Below, piece after piece: positions 16,641-26,045 of a stretch of 43,274 bases of DNA (position 1 is the first letter of the stretch; every line of letters starts with the position of its first letter). A model generated the notes under the pieces. That model was given only the letters and a program-made list of their open reading frames with translations, was not told where the DNA came from and did no database searches. Location of the stretch: NCBI GenBank assembly GCA_022795855.1, contig JAAWHL010000012.1, positions 1 through 43,274 of the forward strand, written 5' to 3'. The position numbers and the translations under genes were made by a program. The stretch is from Lawsonibacter sp. (GTDB lineage: Bacteria > Bacillota > Clostridia > Oscillospirales > Oscillospiraceae).

Positions 16641-16674
16641 GGTCTGGTAAAACCACCCTTTACAATACATCTCA

Positions 16675-16693
16675 AGAAAAAGAATCAACAGCA
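16675..16693 (+). repeat. Right half of palindromic repeat family
   Basis: aagaaaaagaatcaacagc is identical to the right arm of the intact palindrome upstream of hisH (26695-26713). Here it directly precedes the polC ribosome binding site (aaggag), as the intact copy does for hisH. Confidence 0.6.
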
Positions 16694-16705
16694 AGGAGCG
16701 TCGAG

Positions 16706-19700
16706 ATGTCAAAAAAGATACCGTTTTTAGAGATGTTCGCCATGCTGAGGACCTGGCCGGAGCTGGCGGCGGCGGCGGAGCGCTGGATGATTGTGTCCGC
16801 AGCCATTGACAAGGCCAGCCGCAGCGCCAAGGTGGTGGTGGAGGGGGCCTCCGGAGCGGGAGCCAACCTGATTGCGCAGGTGGAGGAGGCGGCGGCCCGG
16901 GCCTACGGCCTGGCATCGGTCAGGCTGAGCTGTCCCGCTCCCGCGCCGGCGGCCCCCGCGGAGGGGAAAGCGGCGGCCCCTGCCGGACCCGCGGCGGAAG
17001 AGAAGGGGGCGGAGGCCCCCCGCCTGAAGCCCACGGCGGAGATGGACGCCTTTGCCCGTACCGAGGCCATCCGGGCGGAGGCGCTGAAGGGGTTCCGCAA
17101 AAGCCCGCCTCCGCCTCCCAAGGGGGAGAAGAAGCCGGCGGGGAAGAACATTTTCGGCCACCCCATAAAAAAAAGCCCGCTGTCCATCGGGGAGCTGGAG
17201 CTGGACATGGGGACAGTGGTCATAGAGGGCGACGTATTCGCCGTTGATAACCGGGAACTGAAAAAACGGGGGGCCTGGGTGGTGGCCTTTGACGTCACCG
17301 ACTACACCGGGTCCATCCGGGTGAGCAAGTTCTTTCCCGGGGACGAGGGAAAACCGATTGTGGACGGGGTCAGAAAGGGGATGCACCTGCGGATTCAGGG
17401 CCGGCTGAACATGGACCGCTTTTACGGCGACATGGTGCTGGAGCCGGTGGCCGTTATGGCGGCGGAGAAGCCCCTGAAAATGGATACCGCCCCGGAGAAG
17501 CGGGTGGAGCTCCACCTGCACACCACCATGTCCTCCATGGACGCGCTGACGTCGGTAGGGCCTAAGCTGGGGCCGGACAGGAACGTGGTCAAGCGGGCGG
17601 AGGCCTGGGGCCACCGGGCCATCGCCATCACCGACCACGGGGTGGCCCAGTCCTTTCCGGACGCCTGGCACTCGGCCAAAAACATCAAAATCCTCTACGG
17701 TGTGGAGGCCTACTATATCAACGACGTGGACGACCGGGTGGCCGTCCACGGGGAGACGGGCCGGACGTTTGAGGAGGAGATTGTCTGCTTTGACATCGAG
17801 ACCACCGGCCTGGACAAAAAGCGGGAGGTCATCATTGAAATCGGCGCGGTGGTGCTGAAAAACGGGGAAATCACCGATACCTTCAACACCTTTGCCGCCC
17901 CGGGGCGCCTGCTCAGCCCCGAAATCATCCGCCTGACCGGCATCACCGACGAGATGCTGGAGGGGGCCCCCCCACAGGCGGATGCCCTGCGGGCCTTTCT
18001 GGCCTTTGCCGGGGACCGGCCCCTGGCGGCCCACAACGCCGAGTTCGACATGGGCTTTATCTCCGAGGGCTGCCGGAAATTCGGACTGCCCTTCACCAAC
18101 CCCTCGGTGGACAGCCTGATCCTGGCCCAGAATCTGCTGCCCGAGCTGGGGAAATATAAGCTGGACATTGTGGCCGAGCACCTGCGCCTGCCCGCCTTCC
18201 AGCACCACCGGGCCAGTGACGACGCGGCCGCAGTGGCCTATATGCTGCCCCACTTTTTCCGGATGCTGGAGGAGCTTGGGGCCCACAGGCTGGACGAAAT
18301 CAACGCCCTGGGCCCCAGGCTGCGCCAGGGGGGGAAGGCCAAGCGCCAGCCCCGCCACCTGATTGTCCTGGCCCGGAACAAGCTGGGACTGCGCAACCTC
18401 TACAAGCTGATTTCCCTGTCCCATCTGGAGCATTTCAAGCGCTATCCCATCATGCCCAAAAGCCTGATTAACGAGAACCGGGAGGGCCTGATTATCGGCT
18501 CGGCCTGCGAGGCGGGGGAGCTGTTCGGCGCGGTGGCCAAGGGGAAGGACTGGGAGGAGCTGAAGCGCATCGCCTCCTGGTACGACTTCCTGGAGATTCA
18601 GCCCCTGTGCAACAACATGTTCATGCTGCGAAAGGGGATGGTGCGCTCGGAGGAGGAGCTGCGGGAGTTCAACCGCACCATCGTCCGGCTGGGGCAGGAG
18701 CTGCACAAGCCGGTATGCGCTACCGGGGACGTCCACTTCCTGGACCCGGAGGACGAGATTTACCGACACATCCTGCTGGCCTCCAAGGGCTTTGAGGACG
18801 CGGACGAATCCCTGCCCATCTACTTCAAAACCACCGACGAGATGCTCCGGGAGTTTGCCTACCTGGGCAGGGAGACCGCCTATGAGGTGGTGGTAAAAAA
18901 CACCAATCTCATCGCCGACTGGTGCGAGCCCATCAAGCCCCTGCCCAAGGGCCTGTTCGCCCCCAAGCTGGAGGACTCGGACGGGGAGCTGAAGCGCCTG
19001 GTGTGGGGCAAGGCCCACGAGCTGTACGGGGAGGAGCCGCCCCAAATCGTGGTGGACCGCATCAATGTGGAGCTCCATGATATCATCGGCTGCAAGTACG
19101 ACGTAATCTACATGTCCGCCCAGAAGCTGGTGCAGAACTCCCTGGAGCACAGCTATCTGGTAGGGTCCCGGGGGAGCGTGGGATCCTCCCTGGTGGCCTT
19201 CCTGTCAGGCATTACCGAGGTCAACTCCCTGCCCGCCCACTACCGCTGTCCCAAATGCAGGCACTCTGACTTCGACTATGCCCAGGCGCCGGAGCACCCC
19301 TACGGCTGCGGGGCGGATATGCCGGACGCAGTGTGCCCCGTATGCGGAACCCCTTACCAGAAGGACGGCTTCAACATCCCCTTTGAGACCTTCCTGGGGT
19401 TCGGCGGGGACAAGGTGCCCGATATCGACCTGAATTTCTCGGGGGAGTATCAGGCCAGCGCCCACCGCTACACCTTTGAGCTGTTCGGCCAGACCCATGT
19501 GTTCCGGGCGGGGACCATCGGCACAGTGGCAGAGAAAACCGCCTTCGGCTACGTGAAAAAGTACCTGGAGGAGAAGGGGAAGGTGGTCTCCAAGGCGGAG
19601 GAGAACCGCCTGGCCATCGGCTGCACCGGAGTGAAGCGCACCACGGGCCAGCACCCCGGCGGCATGGTGGTTATCCCCCAGGATAAGGAAATCTACGACT

Positions 19701-20863
19701 TCTGCCCTGTGCAGCACCCGGCAGACGACCCAAATACCGATATCGTCACCACCCATTTTGAATACCATTCCATGGAGTCCAACCTGCTGAAGCTGGACAT
19801 GCTGGGCCACGACGACCCCACCATGATCCGGATGCTGGAGGTGCTGACAGGGGTGAACGCCCGCACGGATATCCCCCTGGACGACCGGGACACCATGTCC
19901 ATTTTCCAGTCCTCCAAGGTGCTGGGCTATGAGAACGACAAAATTCTGGGCCCCACCGGGGGCACTGCCATCCCGGAGTTCGGCACCTCCTTTGTCCGGG
20001 GGATGCTGGAGGACACCCAGCCAGACCAGTTCGATGTGCTGGTGCGGCTGTCCGGCTTTTCCCACGGGACCGACGTATGGCTGGGCAACGCCAAGGACCT
20101 GATTACCTCGGGCACCTGCAAGGTCAACGAGGCCATCGGCTGCCGGGATGACATCATGCTGTTCCTGATTTCCAAGGGGATGGACCCCAAGCGCTCCTTC
20201 AAAATCATGGAGGCCGTCCGAAAGGGCCGCGGCCTGCCCGAGGGGGCGGAGGAGGAGATGAAGGACCACGGCGTGCCCGACTGGTATATCACCTCCTGCA
20301 AAAAAATTGCCTATCTGTTCCCCAAGGCCCACGCCGTAGCCTATGTGATGATGGCCTTCCGCATTGCCTGGTTCAAGGTTCACCGGCCCCTGGCCTTTTA
20401 CGCCGCCTATTTCTCCATCCGGGCCAAGGCCTTTGACGAGGCCTTCATGTGCCGGGGAATGGACGTATGCCAGCAGAAAATGCGCCAGATTGCCGCCAAG
20501 GACAAGGAGGCCACTGCTGTGGAGCAGGACATGTATACCACGCTGGAGGTGTGCTATGAATTCTACCTCCGGGGCTTTACCTTCCGGCGCATGGATTTGT
20601 ATCAGTCGGACGCGATACGCTTTCAGATGGACGAGGCGGCGGGGGCCCTGATCCCCCCCTTTGTCTCGGTGGCCGGGCTGGGGGAGACGGCCGCGCTCTC
20701 CCTGGCCGAGCAGCGCCGGGGCCGCAGCTTCATCTCCATTGAGGAGGTGTCCGCCGCCTGCCCCAAGGTGTCCAAGACCCATATCGAGCTGCTCAAGGAC
20801 GCGGGGGCCTTCGGCGACCTGCCGGAGACCAGCCAGCTGGACCTGTTCTCCATGCTGGGGTGA
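16706..20863 (+). CDS. polC: DNA polymerase III alpha subunit, PolC type
   Basis: A 1385-residue replicative polymerase with built-in proofreading, the Gram-positive type. Order of domains: a short N-terminal region with an Ala/Pro-rich linker (residues 80-150), an OB fold near 175-260, the first PHP part (VELHLHTTMSS at about 267, AITDHG), the inserted DEDDh exonuclease (CFDIETTGLD near 360 to HHRASDDA), the rest of PHP, a zinc finger (CPKC to CPVC near 848-890), the catalytic PDIDLNFSGEYQ near 904, then the C-terminal duplex-binding part. It is slightly shorter than the B. subtilis enzyme (about 1437), mainly at the N-terminus. ATG 16706 follows caaggagcg; the 24 extra track codons are a repeat. 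It closes the conserved pyrH-polC gene order. Confidence 0.97.
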   Translation: MSKKIPFLEMFAMLRTWPELAAAAERWMIVSAAIDKASRSAKVVVEGASGAGANLIAQVEEAAARAYGLASVRLSCPAPAPAAPAEGKAAAPAGPAAEEKGAEAPRLKPTAEMDAFARTEAIRAEALKGFRKSPPPPPKGEKKPAGKNIFGHPIKKSPLSIGELELDMGTVVIEGDVFAVDNRELKKRGAWVVAFDVTDYTGSIRVSKFFPGDEGKPIVDGVRKGMHLRIQGRLNMDRFYGDMVLEPVAVMAAEKPLKMDTAPEKRVELHLHTTMSSMDALTSVGPKLGPDRNVVKRAEAWGHRAIAITDHGVAQSFPDAWHSAKNIKILYGVEAYYINDVDDRVAVHGETGRTFEEEIVCFDIETTGLDKKREVIIEIGAVVLKNGEITDTFNTFAAPGRLLSPEIIRLTGITDEMLEGAPPQADALRAFLAFAGDRPLAAHNAEFDMGFISEGCRKFGLPFTNPSVDSLILAQNLLPELGKYKLDIVAEHLRLPAFQHHRASDDAAAVAYMLPHFFRMLEELGAHRLDEINALGPRLRQGGKAKRQPRHLIVLARNKLGLRNLYKLISLSHLEHFKRYPIMPKSLINENREGLIIGSACEAGELFGAVAKGKDWEELKRIASWYDFLEIQPLCNNMFMLRKGMVRSEEELREFNRTIVRLGQELHKPVCATGDVHFLDPEDEIYRHILLASKGFEDADESLPIYFKTTDEMLREFAYLGRETAYEVVVKNTNLIADWCEPIKPLPKGLFAPKLEDSDGELKRLVWGKAHELYGEEPPQIVVDRINVELHDIIGCKYDVIYMSAQKLVQNSLEHSYLVGSRGSVGSSLVAFLSGITEVNSLPAHYRCPKCRHSDFDYAQAPEHPYGCGADMPDAVCPVCGTPYQKDGFNIPFETFLGFGGDKVPDIDLNFSGEYQASAHRYTFELFGQTHVFRAGTIGTVAEKTAFGYVKKYLEEKGKVVSKAEENRLAIGCTGVKRTTGQHPGGMVVIPQDKEIYDFCPVQHPADDPNTDIVTTHFEYHSMESNLLKLDMLGHDDPTMIRMLEVLTGVNARTDIPLDDRDTMSIFQSSKVLGYENDKILGPTGGTAIPEFGTSFVRGMLEDTQPDQFDVLVRLSGFSHGTDVWLGNAKDLITSGTCKVNEAIGCRDDIMLFLISKGMDPKRSFKIMEAVRKGRGLPEGAEEEMKDHGVPDWYITSCKKIAYLFPKAHAVAYVMMAFRIAWFKVHRPLAFYAAYFSIRAKAFDEAFMCRGMDVCQQKMRQIAAKDKEATAVEQDMYTTLEVCYEFYLRGFTFRRMDLYQSDAIRFQMDEAAGALIPPFVSVAGLGETAALSLAEQRRGRSFISIEEVSAACPKVSKTHIELLKDAGAFGDLPETSQLDLFSMLG

Positions 20864-20868
20864 ACCAG

Positions 20869-20893
20869 GCGCCCGGCGGCGGCAGGCGGGCGC
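20869..20893 (+). terminator. GC hairpin after polC
   Basis: GCGCCCG/CGGGCGC with an 11-nt loop, 6 nt past the polC stop. No U-run, so it is a weak terminator candidate. Confidence 0.4.
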
Positions 20894-20938
20894 GGTGAGG
20901 GCCGTCAATTGATTTCCCAGCCTGACGCCGGAAAACAC

Positions 20939-20967
20939 TTGACAGAAATTTAGCGTTGTAGTATATT
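20939..20967 (+). promoter_or_regulatory. Consensus sigma-A promoter of the his operon
   Basis: TTGACA, a 17-nt spacer and TATATT, about 25 nt upstream of the glycosyltransferase start. The -35 is perfect and the -10 near-consensus. As every following gene up to the Bax-inhibitor gene is on the same strand with short gaps, this is the probable main promoter. No T-box (AGGGTGG-ACCGCG) or His-rich leader peptide is visible. Confidence 0.85.
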
Positions 20968-20992
20968 AGCGTGGTAAAGCGAGGGAGTGCCC

Positions 20993-21925
20993 ATGAAGCT
21001 GATATCCGTAGTCGTGCCCTGTTACAACGAGGAGGAGGTTCTCCCCCTGTTTTACCGGGAAATTACCCGGACGGCCGGGGAGATGCCGGAGTACGAATTT
21101 GAATTCCTGCTGGTGGACGACGGGTCCGGAGACGGCACCCTTTCGGTGATGCGCGGGCTGGCCGGCGGGGACGAGCGGGTGAAGTACCTGTCCTTTTCCC
21201 GGAACTTCGGCAAGGAGTCGGCCCTTTACGCCGGCCTGAGCCGGGCCCGGGGGGATTATGTCGCCCTGATGGACGCCGACCTTCAGGACCCGCCGGCCCT
21301 GCTGCCGGAGATGATGCGGGCCATTCAGGAGGAGGGCTACGACTGCGCGGCTACCCGGCGGGTGACCCGCAGGGGAGAGCCCCCAATCCGCTCCTTTTTT
21401 GCCCGGCGGTTCTACGGCCTGATGCGCCGCATCTCCAAAACGGAGATGATGGACGGGGCCCGGGACTACCGGCTGATGACCCGGCAGTTTGTAGACGCGC
21501 TGCTGGAGCTGGGGGAGTACAACCGCTTCTCCAAGGGGCTGTTCGGCTGGGTGGGCTTTCGCACCAAATGGCTGGAGTACGAGAATGTAGAGCGGGCGGC
21601 GGGGGAGACCAAATGGTCCTTCTGGAAGCTGCTGCTGTACTCCATCGAGGGGATTGTGGCCTTTTCCGAGGCGCCCCTGGCCGTTGCCGCCTTCGCGGGT
21701 CTGCTGTTCTGCCTGCTGGCCCTGTTTTTCCTGGTGTTCGTTCTGGTGCGGGCAGCCATTTTCGGCGACCCGGTGGCCGGCTGGCCCTCCATGATGTGCA
21801 CCATTCTGCTCATCGGCGGCATTCAGCTGTTTTCCATCGGCGTTTTGGGCGAGTACCTCTCCAAAACCTATCTGGAGGTCAAAAAGCGCCCCATCTATAT
21901 CTGCAAGGAGACGAATCTTCCGTGA
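20993..21925 (+). CDS. GtrB/DPM1-like family 2 glycosyltransferase, membrane-anchored
   Basis: A 310-residue protein. The N-terminal GT-A domain has VVPCYNEEEVLP, LLVDDGSGDGTL near residue 45, and the DxD-type MDADLQDPP near 95. Two C-terminal membrane segments follow (about 232-256 and 266-290), as in GtrB and related polyprenyl-phosphate hexose transferases. It probably loads glucose or another sugar onto undecaprenyl phosphate at the inner membrane face for wall or surface glycan decoration. ATG 20993 suits the gagggag binding site better than GTG 20987. Its stop overlaps the hisZ start by 4 nt, so a surface-glycan enzyme is co-expressed with histidine synthesis, an odd pairing. Confidence 0.88.
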   Translation: MKLISVVVPCYNEEEVLPLFYREITRTAGEMPEYEFEFLLVDDGSGDGTLSVMRGLAGGDERVKYLSFSRNFGKESALYAGLSRARGDYVALMDADLQDPPALLPEMMRAIQEEGYDCAATRRVTRRGEPPIRSFFARRFYGLMRRISKTEMMDGARDYRLMTRQFVDALLELGEYNRFSKGLFGWVGFRTKWLEYENVERAAGETKWSFWKLLLYSIEGIVAFSEAPLAVAAFAGLLFCLLALFFLVFVLVRAAIFGDPVAGWPSMMCTILLIGGIQLFSIGVLGEYLSKTYLEVKKRPIYICKETNLP

Positions 21926-23091
21926 ATGTGACCGTCAACACCCCGGAGGGGACCCGGGACCGGCTGTTTGCCGAGTGTCAGGAGCGCCGCCAGGTCCAGT
22001 CCAGGCTGACCCGCCTGTTCCGCCAGCGGGGATTTTTAGAGGTGTCCACCCCGGACACCGAGTTTTACGACCTGTTTGCCCTGTCGGGCAGCGCCATTCC
22101 CCAGGAGCGGATGCTGAAGGTGGGGGACGTCAGCGGAAAAATCTGCGTCATGCGTCCCGATTCCACCACCCCCATCGCCCGGGTGGCGGCGACCAAGCTG
22201 AAGGCATTGCCCCTGCCCCAGCGGCTGTACTATGACCAGACGGTCTACCGCTCCAACCCCGCCCACAACGGAGGTAGCCGGGAGATCCCCCAGTGCGGAG
22301 TGGAGCTAATCGGCGCCCTGGGCCGGAAGGCGGATTTGGAGATTATTGCCGCCGCAGTGGACGCCCTGCGGGCCTGCGGCGCGGCCCGCTTCCACGTAGA
22401 GCTGGGCCACGCCGGATTTTTCCGGGACCTGGCCGGCCGGCTGGAGCTGGACAGCCAGCAGGCGGAGACCGCCCGGCGGCTGATTGAGGGGAAGAACTTC
22501 GCCACCCTGAAAAACTTCCTGGCCCCCTTTGCCGGCCGGGGGGCCTGCGGCGCGCTGGAGCAGCTGTCCCGGCTGTTCGGCGGACCGGAGGTGCTGGACC
22601 AGGCGGTCCGTCTGGCCGGGCCTACCCCGGCGGTGGACTATCTGCGGGAGCTCTATGACGAGCTGTCCGCCGCGGGCTACGGGCCCTATGTCCGCTTCGA
22701 CCTGGGGATGGTCCACCAAATCGACTACTACACCGGCGTGGTCTTCCGGGGCTACATGGAGGGAGCGGGGGAGGCCGTGCTCTCCGGCGGCCGGTATGAC
22801 GACCTGGTGGGCGTTTTCGGCCGGGACACCCAGGCCACTGGGTTCGCGGTGGATGTGGACGCGGTGGCCCGCACCCTGCCCAAGACCGCGCTGCCCCGTT
22901 TGCGGACCGTGATTCACTACGAGCCGGGCTACCTGGCCCAGGCCCTGGAGGCGGTGGACAGCCGCCCTGCCGGCACCTGCGAGCTGTCTCCCTGCCGCAC
23001 CCTGACCTCCACCCGGAATCTGGCCCGGGAGAAGGGGGCACAAAACATTGTAATCTTTGACAAGGACGGAGAGAGGGTGGAGCAGCTGTGA
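21922..23091 (+). CDS. hisZ: ATP phosphoribosyltransferase regulatory subunit
   Basis: A 389-residue paralogue of histidyl-tRNA synthetase that assembles with short HisG and makes it active and feedback-controlled. The class II synthetase core is visible: TPEGTRDRLF, RPDSTTPIARV, QRLYYDQTVYR and the late FDLGMVHQIDYYTG, without the tRNA-binding C-terminal domain; it ends with a short HisZ-type extension. The start is GTG 21922, overlapping the upstream stop (gtga) with aaggag 12 nt before; the huge track ORF from 21568 is read-through in another gene's frame. It overlaps hisG by 4 nt. Confidence 0.93.
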   Translation: MNVTVNTPEGTRDRLFAECQERRQVQSRLTRLFRQRGFLEVSTPDTEFYDLFALSGSAIPQERMLKVGDVSGKICVMRPDSTTPIARVAATKLKALPLPQRLYYDQTVYRSNPAHNGGSREIPQCGVELIGALGRKADLEIIAAAVDALRACGAARFHVELGHAGFFRDLAGRLELDSQQAETARRLIEGKNFATLKNFLAPFAGRGACGALEQLSRLFGGPEVLDQAVRLAGPTPAVDYLRELYDELSAAGYGPYVRFDLGMVHQIDYYTGVVFRGYMEGAGEAVLSGGRYDDLVGVFGRDTQATGFAVDVDAVARTLPKTALPRLRTVIHYEPGYLAQALEAVDSRPAGTCELSPCRTLTSTRNLAREKGAQNIVIFDKDGERVEQL

Positions 23092-23729
23092 GCGAGAGAC
23101 TTCGCATCGCCCTGACCAAGGGCCGTCTCCAGGACAGGTCGGTGGAGCTGTTCGAGCGCTTCGGACTGGACTGTGCGCCCATCCGGGACCCGGGCCGCCG
23201 TCTGGTCCACGCCATTCCCAACTACCCCCTGGACGCGGTGCTGGCCAAGGCCCCCGACGTTATCACCTATGTGGAGCACGGGGTGTGCGACCTGGGCATT
23301 GTGGGCAAGGATACCATCCTGGAGAAGGGCGGCGCCTTTTACGAGGTGCTGGACCTGGGCTTTGGGGTCTGCCGCTTTGCCCTGGCGGTGAAGGAGGGCG
23401 GAGATTTTTACGGAGGCTACGAGACCCGCCGGGTCGCCTCCAAATATCCGGAGGTTACCCGGGCTTTTTTTGAGACCAAGGGCATGGACGTGGACATTAT
23501 CAAAATTGAGGGCAGCGTGGAGCTGGCCCCCATTTTGGGGTTGGCCGACGCCATTGTGGACATTGTGGAGACCGGGGCCACCCTGAAGGCCAACGGCCTT
23601 CAGCCCATTGAGACGGTGGCACGGGTGTCCGCCCGGCTGATTGTCAACACAGCCAGCATGAAGCTGTACAAGGGGCAGATTGAGGACTTTATCGCCCGGT
23701 GCGAGGCGGGATTGGAGGACCGGACATGA
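23088..23729 (+). CDS. hisG: ATP phosphoribosyltransferase, short form
   Basis: A 213-residue catalytic subunit for the first histidine step, joining ATP and PRPP. The short form lacks the C-terminal regulatory domain and needs HisZ, which is encoded just upstream. Seen: LRIALTKGRLQD at the N-terminus, VEHGVCDLGIVGKDTI, and the PRPP loop DIVETGATLKANGL near residue 165. The start GTG at 23088 overlaps the hisZ stop; the stop overlaps hisD (atga). Confidence 0.96.
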   Translation: MSERLRIALTKGRLQDRSVELFERFGLDCAPIRDPGRRLVHAIPNYPLDAVLAKAPDVITYVEHGVCDLGIVGKDTILEKGGAFYEVLDLGFGVCRFALAVKEGGDFYGGYETRRVASKYPEVTRAFFETKGMDVDIIKIEGSVELAPILGLADAIVDIVETGATLKANGLQPIETVARVSARLIVNTASMKLYKGQIEDFIARCEAGLEDRT

Positions 23730-25000
23730 TTGCAGTCATTCAGGCCGACGGCGCGGCGGAGCGGAAGCAGCTGGAGGCCATGCGGGCCCGGGCGGCGGAG
23801 CGCAGCGCTCAGATTGAGCTGACCGTGCGGGCGGTGATGGAGAACGTGCGGGAGGAGGGCTTTGCGGCAGTAGAGCGCTATACCCGCCAGTTTGACCGCA
23901 GGGTCCCCTATGAGGTTTCCCGGGAAAAGCTGGAGCAGGCCTGCGCGGCCTGCCCGCCTGAGCTGATTGCCGCCTTGGAGCACGCCGCCTGCAACATCCG
24001 GGACTACAATGAGAAGCTGCTGACCCGCTCTGCGGAGTGGACCTCCCCCGACGGGGGCCGGGTGGGCCGGGTGGTCCGGGGCCTCCGGCGGGTGGGGATT
24101 TACGTGCCCGGCGGAACCGCCGCCTACCCCAGCAGTGTGCTGATGAACGCCGTCCCCGCCAGAGTGGCCGGGGTGGAGGAGATTGTCATGGTCACGCCGC
24201 CTACGGAGAATCTCAGCGCTCCTGTGCTGGCCGCCGCCAAAATCGCCGGGGTGGACCGTGTGCTGGCCGTGGGCGGGGCCCAGGCGGTGGCCGCGCTGAC
24301 CTACGGGGCGGGCTTTATTCCCAGGGTGGACAAGCTGGTGGGGCCGGGCAACGCCTATGTGGCCGCCGCAAAGCGGCTGGCCTACGGCAGTCTGGATATC
24401 GACATGGTGGCGGGGCCCTCGGAGGTGCTGGTGGTCGCCGACTGTTCCGCCAACCCCAGATACGTGGCCGCCGACCTGCTCAGCCAGGCCGAGCACGACA
24501 GGCTGGCCTCCGCCGTGCTGCTGACCGACAGCCCGGAGCTGGCCCGGGCGGTGGACGGGGAGCTCGTCCTGCAGGCCGGCGGCCTGGAGCGCTCGGAGAT
24601 TGCAGAGGCCTCTCTGAGGGACTTCGGGTGCGCCATCGTGTGCGGAAGTCTGGAGCGGTGCGTGGAGCTGGCCAATGAGATTGCCCCGGAGCATCTGGAG
24701 ATTGTCACCCGGGAGCCCAGGGCTCTGCTGCCCCAGGTGAGAAACGCCGGCGCGGTGTTCCTGGGGGCCTATACGCCCGAACCCCTGGGGGACTATCTGG
24801 CCGGACCGGACCACGTGCTGCCCACCAGCGGAACCGCCCGGTTCTTCTCCCCTCTGAGCGTGGAAAGCTTTTTAAAGACCATGAGCGTGCTGGAGTTTGA
24901 CCGCGCCTCTCTGGAACCCCTGGCCCCGGAGATTATCACCCTGGCGGAGACGGAGAAGCTGACCGCCCACGCCAACGCCATCCGGGTGCGGTTTGAGTGA
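23726..25000 (+). CDS. hisD: Histidinol dehydrogenase
   Basis: A 424-residue zinc enzyme that oxidises histidinol to histidine with two NAD. Motifs: GIYVPGGTAAYPSSVLM, GPGNAYVAAAKR, DMVAGPSEVLVVAD, LLSQAEHD and ANEIAPEHLEI with the zinc-site Gln, His and Asp residues. Length is typical. ATG 23726 overlaps the hisG stop codon by 4 nt; the 9 extra codons in the track belong to hisG sequence. A 120-nt gap with a palindrome separates it from the next gene. Confidence 0.96.
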   Translation: MIAVIQADGAAERKQLEAMRARAAERSAQIELTVRAVMENVREEGFAAVERYTRQFDRRVPYEVSREKLEQACAACPPELIAALEHAACNIRDYNEKLLTRSAEWTSPDGGRVGRVVRGLRRVGIYVPGGTAAYPSSVLMNAVPARVAGVEEIVMVTPPTENLSAPVLAAAKIAGVDRVLAVGGAQAVAALTYGAGFIPRVDKLVGPGNAYVAAAKRLAYGSLDIDMVAGPSEVLVVADCSANPRYVAADLLSQAEHDRLASAVLLTDSPELARAVDGELVLQAGGLERSEIAEASLRDFGCAIVCGSLERCVELANEIAPEHLEIVTREPRALLPQVRNAGAVFLGAYTPEPLGDYLAGPDHVLPTSGTARFFSPLSVESFLKTMSVLEFDRASLEPLAPEIITLAETEKLTAHANAIRVRFE

Positions 25001-25029
25001 TGGAAGGCTGTGTATTGGCCGTGCATTCG

Positions 25030-25056
25030 TTTCTTTTGAAAAAGAAACGAACCAAA
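25030..25056. repeat. AT-rich palindrome after hisD
   Basis: ttcgtttcttttgaaaaagaaacgaa, an 11-12 bp perfect inverted repeat, followed by aaaagaaaat and by a second short palindrome GCGCCCTG/CAGGGCGC (25073-25089). It is similar in make-up (TTTCTTTT/AAAAGAAA) to the repeats upstream of hisH and tgt but is not the same sequence. It lies before the DUF4261 gene. Confidence 0.55.
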
Positions 25057-25120
25057 AGAAAATATTCATTTTGCGCCCTGGCAGGGCGCGGCCGCAACTT
25101 GGGAAATGGGAGCTGAGAAA

Positions 25121-26035
25121 ATGGGTTTTTTGGATAAGCTGAAAAATAAGGGTCGGGAGGCGGAGGAGAAGACCGCTGAACCGGAGCGCAAGCCCCAGGA
25201 CCTGGAGGGCAAGTGGCAGCCGGTCTATTTCATGTGGCTCCTCTTTGACCGTGAGCCGCAGCTGCCCAGCCCGGAGGCGATGCAGAGCGCTTTGGAGAAA
25301 AAATACGGGCCGGTGGACAGCCTGGGGACAGAGGAATCCCGGGCCTTTGCGGTGCCCAAGTACATGGCCCAGTTCCAGGACGGGCAGATGCCCGCCCAGG
25401 TGGTGATGTTTCCGCCCCAGCCCTTTGTCCAGGAGGAGCTGGGCGTCCTGGAGCGCAGCCAGCTGTGGAATGTGCCGGACGGTCAGGAGCTGCTGTCCAG
25501 GGCAACCCACAAGGTCCTGCTGTCGGACATGATGGCGGTAATGGACTACCCCAAGCGGTGCGAGCTGCTGATGGACTACATGGAGGCGGCGGTGGAGCTG
25601 TTCCCCGACTGCCTTGGGGTCTGGTTCCCCCACGCCTGGAAGCTGTTTGCGGCGGATTACATCAGAAACCACACCATTCCCCGGGAGGACCGTTTTGTCT
25701 GCTTCGGAGTGAACGTCCGCTTCTTCAACATTCAGGACAGCCGGGACAAGGTGGTGGACAGCCTGGGGATGTACGCTGTGGGCCTGCCTGACGTGCAGTA
25801 CCACTTCCGGGACCTGGACCCCAACGCGGTGGTTGACCACGCCTATAACCTGTGTTCCTATCTCTTCGCGCACAATGCCCCGATCAAAGGCGGGGAGACC
25901 GTGGATGGGCTGAGAGACGGCAGGCTGTGCCGGGAGGTCCAGTGGTGCTGTCAGTATGAGAACGCCCTGATTGCCCCCAAGCGGGAGCTGATGGATGTAT
26001 GCCCCGGGGAGTACGCCGCCGGGGGCAGAGGTTAG
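25121..26035 (+). CDS. DUF4261 protein embedded in the his operon
   Basis: A 304-residue cytoplasmic protein. It begins MGFLDKLKNKG, a short charged linker follows, and the rest fits the DUF4261 family as I recall it (FMWLLFDREPQLPSP, KYGPVDSLG, GVWFPHAWKLFA, FFNIQDSRDKVVDSLGMYAVGLPDVQYHF). Relatives occur near SMI1/KNR4-type and other contact-related genes; no catalytic role is known to me. I prefer ATG 25121 over 25106, since MGFxDKLK is the common start and gggagctgag precedes it. It sits between hisD and hisB, 10 nt before hisB, and shares the operon. Its presence interrupts an otherwise compact pathway operon and suggests an insertion. Confidence 0.75.
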   Translation: MGFLDKLKNKGREAEEKTAEPERKPQDLEGKWQPVYFMWLLFDREPQLPSPEAMQSALEKKYGPVDSLGTEESRAFAVPKYMAQFQDGQMPAQVVMFPPQPFVQEELGVLERSQLWNVPDGQELLSRATHKVLLSDMMAVMDYPKRCELLMDYMEAAVELFPDCLGVWFPHAWKLFAADYIRNHTIPREDRFVCFGVNVRFFNIQDSRDKVVDSLGMYAVGLPDVQYHFRDLDPNAVVDHAYNLCSYLFAHNAPIKGGETVDGLRDGRLCREVQWCCQYENALIAPKRELMDVCPGEYAAGGRG

Positions 26036-26045
26036 GAGGGGAACT

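Noticed and set aside
16727-19150. 807-aa minus-strand ORF inside polC
   Set aside because: Antisense shadow of polC. Its length comes from high GC3, which removes stop codons; no motif or binding site.
19205-20938. 577-aa minus-strand ORF inside polC
   Set aside because: Same reason as the other polC antisense frame.
20939-20992. T-box or His leader peptide for the his operon
   Set aside because: The leader is only about 20 nt, without the T-box AGGGTGG-ACCGCG motif and without a run of His codons.
20987-20992. GTG 20987 as start of the GtrB-like gene
   Set aside because: It overlaps the gagggag binding site; ATG 20993 has the proper spacing.
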